Assembly: GCA_014859075.1 (NCBI GenBank)
Contig: JACUUW010000308.1
Location: 1-9,459 of the forward strand
DNA from: Desulforudis sp.
GTDB lineage: Bacteria; Bacillota; Desulfotomaculia; Desulfotomaculales; Desulforudaceae
Length of the DNA stretch: 9,459 nucleotides
Direction: 5' to 3'
In this document: positions 6,574 to 9,459 of the stretch, piece by piece
Layout of the letters: every line of letters starts with the position of its first letter
Numbering within the stretch: position 1 is the first letter of the stretch
Position numbers and translations under genes: made by a program
The notes under the pieces: generated by a model
What the model was told of the DNA's origin: nothing
The model's database searches: none
What the model saw: the letters and a program-made list of their open reading frames with translations, nothing else

Positions 6574-6940
6574 GGCATGACTCACCCCCCCAAAAAACCA
6601 ACACCGTTGTCACCACACTTCATCAGTGGGTGCCACCCCCCAGTGGATTGATACATTATTAGGAGACAATTACTTGCAGTCATTTTGTCCCTTCTCATTC
6701 GCCTATGGATAATAAGAACCGACAATCAACAACAGAATGGTGATCAAAACTTAGTGAAATAGATACAATTTTTTGCTTATTCACTGACCGCATCTTTGAA
6801 AAGTATCTTTATCCAAGCTATGTCCTAAAGATTTTCTCTATACTCCGCTCATATCCTGCAAACCAAAGATAAACCTTGTTACTAATAACCATCACAATTT
6901 GTTTTATACTGTAAATTTAGGCAACCCCTCAGGGATGATC
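6574..6940. other. AT-rich non-coding region between moaA and the DUF2294-like gene
   Basis: No gene recognised on either strand. The stretch 6661-6900 is about 35% GC by hand count, against roughly 60% in the flanking genes. This probably holds the promoter for the minus-strand genes to the left, but candidate -10 boxes (for example TATAGA near 6838-6843) have only weak -35 partners. An imperfect inverted repeat (AGTGAAAT 6753-6760 and ATTCACT 6779-6785) is present. Minus-strand frames of 32 and 38 codons around 6815-6580 lack ribosome sites and resemble nothing I know. Confidence 0.5.
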
Positions 6941-6975
6941 AAAAAAACCAGGGTTCGGTCCCATGCCGAAACCCC
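6941..6975 (-). terminator. Intrinsic terminator of moaA
   Basis: In the mRNA, GGGTTTCGG (6966-6974) pairs with CCGAACCC (6951-6958), with one bulged T and a 7-nt loop. UGG and a run of seven U (6941-6947) follow. It begins about 40 nt after the moaA stop. It is a textbook rho-independent terminator and separates moaA from the genes to its left. Confidence 0.85.
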
Positions 6976-7014
6976 AAAATTTAACCGACCTCAATGATTG
7001 CGCTGTTTTGTGGC

Positions 7015-7989
7015 TTACCCCCCTATCTGGGACATAAACCGGTCCTTCACCGGAAGGATCTCGTGTTCCGGATGACCCTGCGGCTTCCGGGCGATGGCCT
7101 GCACGATCAGTCTGATCAGTTCGTCCTCGTCCGCCCCGCGGGCAAGGGCTGCGGCCAGATCGATCTCGTCCCCCTTGCAGAGGCAGGGACGTAAGGTGCC
7201 GGCCGCCGTGAGACGCAACCGGTTACAAGAAGGACAATAATAATCACTTAGCGGCGCAATGAACCCCACCGAACCCTTAAAGCCCGGAATTGTCCAGCAA
7301 CGTGCGGGGCCGTCGCCTCCCGCCGGTTTCACCGGTTTCAGCGGACCATACCGGTCGGCGATGGCTTGCCTGATCTGGTCGGCCGGTACCAGGCGGTCGG
7401 TGGCCCATTGGCTGCTGGCCCCAATCGGCATGATTTCAATAAACCGGACGTGGAGCGGCCGATCCTTGGCCAGGCCGACGAAATTCTCCACCTCGTCGTC
7501 GTTGATACCCCGCATCATCACCATGTTCAGCTTCACCGGATGCAGGTCGCATGCCAGTGCGGCTTCCACCCCCGCCCAAGCCCGGGACCATTCCCCGTTG
7601 CGGGTGATGGCTCGGAAGCGCTCCGGACGCAACGTATCCAGGCTGATGTTGACCCGCTTCAGTCCGGCTTCCTTCAGTGCGCGCGCCTGGGCGGAAAGGA
7701 GACATCCGTTCGTGGTCAACGCAATATCGTCGATCTCGGGTATTGCAGCCAGGGCAGACACCAACTCGGCCAGATCCGGACGGACCAGGGGCTCCCCTCC
7801 GGTCAGGCGCACTTTTCGAATCCCCACCCGGGCCCCGGCGCGGATCACCTTTACCAGGTCATTCAGCAACATCCCGTCGCGTTCGGGTACCTTTCCCTCA
7901 CCGGGCCTGCAGTAGAAGCAGTTCAGGTTGCACCGTTCGGTGAGTGAAACGCGCAAGTATGTTATCTGCCGTTCAAAGCCGTCACGCAT
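7015..7989 (-). CDS. moaA: GTP 3',8-cyclase MoaA, radical SAM enzyme of molybdenum cofactor synthesis
   Basis: Converts GTP to 3',8-cyclo-dihydro-GTP, the first step to molybdopterin, in the cytosol. It is 324 aa from the chosen start, normal for MoaA. The N-terminus reads RDGFERQITYLRVSLTERCN with the radical-SAM cysteines C20, C24, C27 (CNLNCFYC), then RLTGGEPLVR and TTNG. The second [4Fe-4S] set is CPSCNRLRL...RPCLC near the C-terminus, and the protein ends in the conserved Gly-Gly. I chose ATG 7989 because M-R-D-G-F is where MoaA proteins normally begin and GGGTGA lies 8 nt upstream. ATG 7998 is possible. The longer frame from GTG 8052 would start inside the leader's terminator stem and adds 21 non-homologous residues. 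It is preceded by a Moco-type riboswitch and followed by its own terminator, so it is a single-gene transcript. Its product is needed by the neighbouring formate dehydrogenase. Confidence 0.95.
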   Translation of the reverse strand: MRDGFERQITYLRVSLTERCNLNCFYCRPGEGKVPERDGMLLNDLVKVIRAGARVGIRKVRLTGGEPLVRPDLAELVSALAAIPEIDDIALTTNGCLLSAQARALKEAGLKRVNISLDTLRPERFRAITRNGEWSRAWAGVEAALACDLHPVKLNMVMMRGINDDEVENFVGLAKDRPLHVRFIEIMPIGASSQWATDRLVPADQIRQAIADRYGPLKPVKPAGGDGPARCWTIPGFKGSVGFIAPLSDYYCPSCNRLRLTAAGTLRPCLCKGDEIDLAAALARGADEDELIRLIVQAIARKPQGHPEHEILPVKDRFMSQIGG

Positions 7990-8033
7990 GGTTTCCATCA
8001 CCCGCCGTAAAGCCGACCTTCGGTGCCGCCAAC

Positions 8034-8065
8034 AAAAAACCGGGGCCACCACCGCTCAGGACCCG
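8034..8065 (-). terminator. Attenuator terminator in the moaA leader (riboswitch expression platform)
   Basis: In the mRNA, CGGGTCC (8059-8065) pairs with GGCCCCG (8041-8047) with one mismatch, followed by G and six U (8034-8039). It lies between the aptamer and the moaA start, the place expected for a transcription-terminating expression platform. Confidence 0.55.
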
Positions 8066-8089
8066 ACCCGTCTGCAAATACAAAACGCT

Positions 8090-8185
8090 CACCATCCTTT
8101 CCACTGGGAGGCGCGGCGGTTTCCCGCCGCACCCTATCGGCCCGGGCCCATAGCCAACAGCCTTAGGTTCCCAGGCTCGGAGGTG
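8090..8185 (-). ncRNA. Moco RNA motif riboswitch (molybdenum/tungsten cofactor), upstream of moaA
   Basis: Structured leader that in this family binds the molybdenum (or tungsten) cofactor and represses cofactor genes. Seen here: outer pairings CACC/GGTG and TCC/GGA; CTGGGA (8169-8174) with TCCCAG (8104-8109); a perfect 7-bp stem GCGGCGG/CCGCCGC capped by a GAAA tetraloop (8113-8130); and, between them, CCUAAG (8162-8167) and UAUGG (8148-8152). These last two are exactly the two halves of the canonical 11-nt GAAA tetraloop receptor. This tetraloop/receptor architecture and the CCGAGC...GCGCCUCC context fit the Moco motif (Rfam MOCO_RNA_motif). Location upstream of moaA with a terminator after it supports feedback control. 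I have not run a covariance model. Confidence 0.85.
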
Positions 8186-8202
8186 TTAGAGTGTTTTCCC
8201 GT

Positions 8203-8208
8203 ATTATA
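8203..8208 (-). promoter_or_regulatory. Candidate -10 box of the moaA/riboswitch transcript
   Basis: A perfect TATAAT on the minus strand, about 18 nt before the riboswitch 5' pairing strand. No good -35 lies 16-18 nt further upstream (AAGGGT at 17), so the promoter may depend on an activator, or this may not be it. Confidence 0.4.
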
Positions 8209-8244
8209 ACGGCTTCGCCGGACAAACCCTTTTTCCTGCCACCG

Positions 8245-8261
8245 GGTCAAAAAATTTGACC
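8245..8261. repeat. Perfect 7-bp palindrome GGTCAAA-aaa-TTTGACC upstream of moaA
   Basis: Inverted repeat of 7-bp arms with a 3-bp centre, about 40 bp upstream of the candidate -10 box. It could be an operator or activator site. The short symmetric AT-rich core makes chance possible. Confidence 0.35.
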
Positions 8262-8279
8262 GTAACGCCACAGAAACGG

Positions 8280-8299
8280 GCCTGAGTCTGGACTCAGGC
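8280..8299 (-). terminator. Terminator hairpin after the slipin gene
   Basis: GCCTGAGTC (8280-8288) and GACTCAGGC (8291-8299) are perfectly complementary 9-bp arms around TG. In the mRNA, CCGUUUCUG follows, a weak U tract. It lies about 50 nt after the slipin stop and probably ends the nfeD-slipin transcript. Confidence 0.6.
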
Positions 8300-8349
8300 G
8301 CTGAACATGGATGAAACGGACCTTAAAACCGACTTTTCAGGTAGCAGGA

Positions 8350-9123
8350 CTACTTTTTCTCTCCCGGGAAGATTTTGTCCATAATCGTGCCCATCAGGTC
8401 GACCGGCAACGGGAAGACGATGGTGTTGGACTTGTCCCCCGAAATCTCGGTCAGCGTCTGCAGGTAACGCAACTGCATCGCCGCGGGCTGTGTACCGATG
8501 ATCTCCGCAGCGTCGGCCAGCTTCTGAGCCGCTTGGAATTCACCGTCGGCGTGAATGACCTTGGCCCGTCTCTCCCTTTCCGCCGAGGCCTGGGCGGCCA
8601 TTGCCCGCTGTAGTGATTGCGGCAATTCCACGTCGCGCACCTCGACCAGGCTCACTTTCACGCCCCAGGGTTCGGTGCCTTCGTCAATTATCTTCTGCAG
8701 GCGCACGTTGATCTGATCGCGCTGGGCCAACAGCTCGTCCAATTCACTTTGACCGAGCACGCTCCGCAGCGTAGTTTGAGCCAATTGTGAGGTAGCTCGG
8801 ATGTGATCCACCACCTTTAGAACGGCATGTCCCGGGTCGACGACCCGGAAGTAGATCACGGCGTTCACCTTCACGGTCACGTTATCCCGGGTGATCGCCT
8901 CCTGGGTCGGCACGTCGGCGGTCACTACCCGAAGATCCACCTTCTCCATCCGCTCAACGATCGGAATGATGAAGAACAATCCGGGACCCCGGGCCCCCAC
9001 GAAACGTCCCAACCGGAAAATCACGCCCCGCTCATATTCCTGCACGATCCGGATCGCCGAAGAGAAGAACAGGATGGCCAGGGCGATGATTACGCCCCAG
9101 AAAAGAAGAAAATCCAGAAACAT
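8350..9123 (-). CDS. Slipin/stomatin-like SPFH-domain membrane protein
   Basis: 257 aa. The N-terminal hydrophobic helix (about residues 3-24) is followed by the stomatin signature [27 protein letters not shown] and [21 protein letters not shown], then the SPFH core and a charged, coiled-coil-forming segment ([34 protein letters not shown]). These proteins form oligomeric membrane scaffolds and are usually paired with an NfeD protease or OB protein, as here (nfeD lies immediately upstream, 92 nt away). ATG 9123 has AAGGGGGT upstream. The length and domain order are normal for bacterial slipins. Confidence 0.95.
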   Translation of the reverse strand: MFLDFLLFWGVIIALAILFFSSAIRIVQEYERGVIFRLGRFVGARGPGLFFIIPIVERMEKVDLRVVTADVPTQEAITRDNVTVKVNAVIYFRVVDPGHAVLKVVDHIRATSQLAQTTLRSVLGQSELDELLAQRDQINVRLQKIIDEGTEPWGVKVSLVEVRDVELPQSLQRAMAAQASAERERRAKVIHADGEFQAAQKLADAAEIIGTQPAAMQLRYLQTLTEISGDKSNTIVFPLPVDLMGTIMDKIFPGEKK

Positions 9124-9215
9124 CGCAATACCCCCTTAACAGAATTAAAACGGGTGCCATTCCTTGGAATTCTTACACCCCCAGTATAACCACAAATTCC
9201 ACCTCGCGGACATCC

Positions 9216-9459
9216 TTAAATGTCTTCAGGGTTCTCACGGCGGCGTACAATCAGATTCAGGCCTTCCGTACGCAACACCACCACTTCCTCATCAACGCCG
9301 ATGGGACCGTCTTCGGTACGGGCGCCCCAACGCTCCCCTTGGAACAGCACCGTGCCTTTAGGCTCAAGTGCCGTCAACGTCACCCCGACGGCCCCGATCA
9401 TCCCCTCCCGGCCCGTCGTGGCTTGACGGCGGTGCGCCTTGATCACCGCTTGCACCGCG
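9216..9459 (-). CDS. NfeD-family protein, C-terminal OB-fold domain (5' part outside window)
   Basis: Only the last 81 or so residues are visible; the frame is open to the window edge. They show the NfeD C-terminal OB pattern: GREGMIGAVGVTLTALEPKGTVLFQGERWGA, a spacer, then DEEVVVLRTEGLNLIVRR and a short tail. The upstream portion would decide between the long form (ClpP-like serine protease plus membrane helices) and the short form. It lies directly upstream of, and on the same strand as, the slipin gene, the usual operon partner. Confidence 0.85.
   Translation of the reverse strand, partial: AVQAVIKAHRRQATTGREGMIGAVGVTLTALEPKGTVLFQGERWGARTEDGPIGVDEEVVVLRTEGLNLIVRRRENPEDI

Noticed and set aside
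6570..6578. Selenocysteine at residue 3 of the DUF2294-like protein (ATG-CCA-TGA)
   Set aside because: No family precedent, the residue would lie outside any conserved site, and the following hairpin looks like a terminator rather than a SECIS element. A shifted frame or TTG start is simpler.
6580..6815. Minus-strand mini-frames of 32 and 38 codons in the AT-rich region
   Set aside because: No ribosome site for the first, no recognisable sequence, and lengths expected by chance in AT-rich DNA.
7990..8052. Longer MoaA starting at GTG 8052
   Set aside because: It would begin inside the leader's terminator stem and adds residues with no similarity to MoaA N-termini.
1..9459. CRISPR arrays, insertion sequences, tRNA or rRNA genes
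   Set aside because: No regularly spaced repeats, transposase-like frames, terminal inverted repeats or tRNA-like cloverleaf seen on reading either strand.

Overview
The window reads as part of the chromosome of a GC-rich, anaerobic, selenoprotein-making bacterium. Three features suggest a Peptococcaceae/Desulfotomaculum-like Clostridia member: strong AGGAGG-type ribosome binding sites, Tat-exported Mo/W formate dehydrogenase and [NiFe] hydrogenase, and a DUF2294-type small protein. The lineage is an inference from gene content only. Every gene I can support lies on the minus strand, so the window is best read from right to left.

Right end (9459 to about 8270): the C-terminal OB domain of an NfeD-type protein (cut by the window edge) is followed by a slipin/stomatin SPFH protein, a classic membrane-quality pair, ending in a hairpin terminator. 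Next (8210 to 6940): a leader of about 200 nt carries a Moco-family riboswitch (GAAA tetraloop plus canonical 11-nt tetraloop receptor) and an attenuator-like terminator. It precedes moaA, the first enzyme of molybdopterin synthesis, which ends in a clear intrinsic terminator. Then comes an AT-rich non-coding stretch (about 6580-6940) and a small DUF2294-like gene whose 5' end looks disturbed.

Left two-thirds (5994 to 1): a formate dehydrogenase/hydrogenase cluster. A Tat-exported FdnG-type formate dehydrogenase catalytic subunit has an in-frame UGA as selenocysteine (Sec204), followed by a canonical bacterial SECIS hairpin. After it come a four-cluster ferredoxin-like electron-transfer subunit (11-nt overlap), a Tat-exported group-1 hydrogenase small subunit, and the hydrogenase large subunit, which runs off the left edge.

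The standout is the large subunit. Its L1 nickel-binding motif reads R-I-C-G-V-[UGA]-P-I-S-H, with the UGA exactly where the second, Ni-Fe-bridging cysteine should be. The frame then stays open for 311 codons of unmistakable hydrogenase sequence. A SECIS-like hairpin lies just downstream and the same locus encodes a Sec formate dehydrogenase. This predicts a hydrogenase with a bridging selenocysteine. The [NiFeSe] enzymes I know carry Sec at the other motif (L2, terminal nickel ligand), which lies outside the window here.

Functionally, the cluster looks like an exoplasmic formate-to-hydrogen (or reverse) electron-transfer module. MoaA supplies its pterin cofactor and selenium supplies both active sites.
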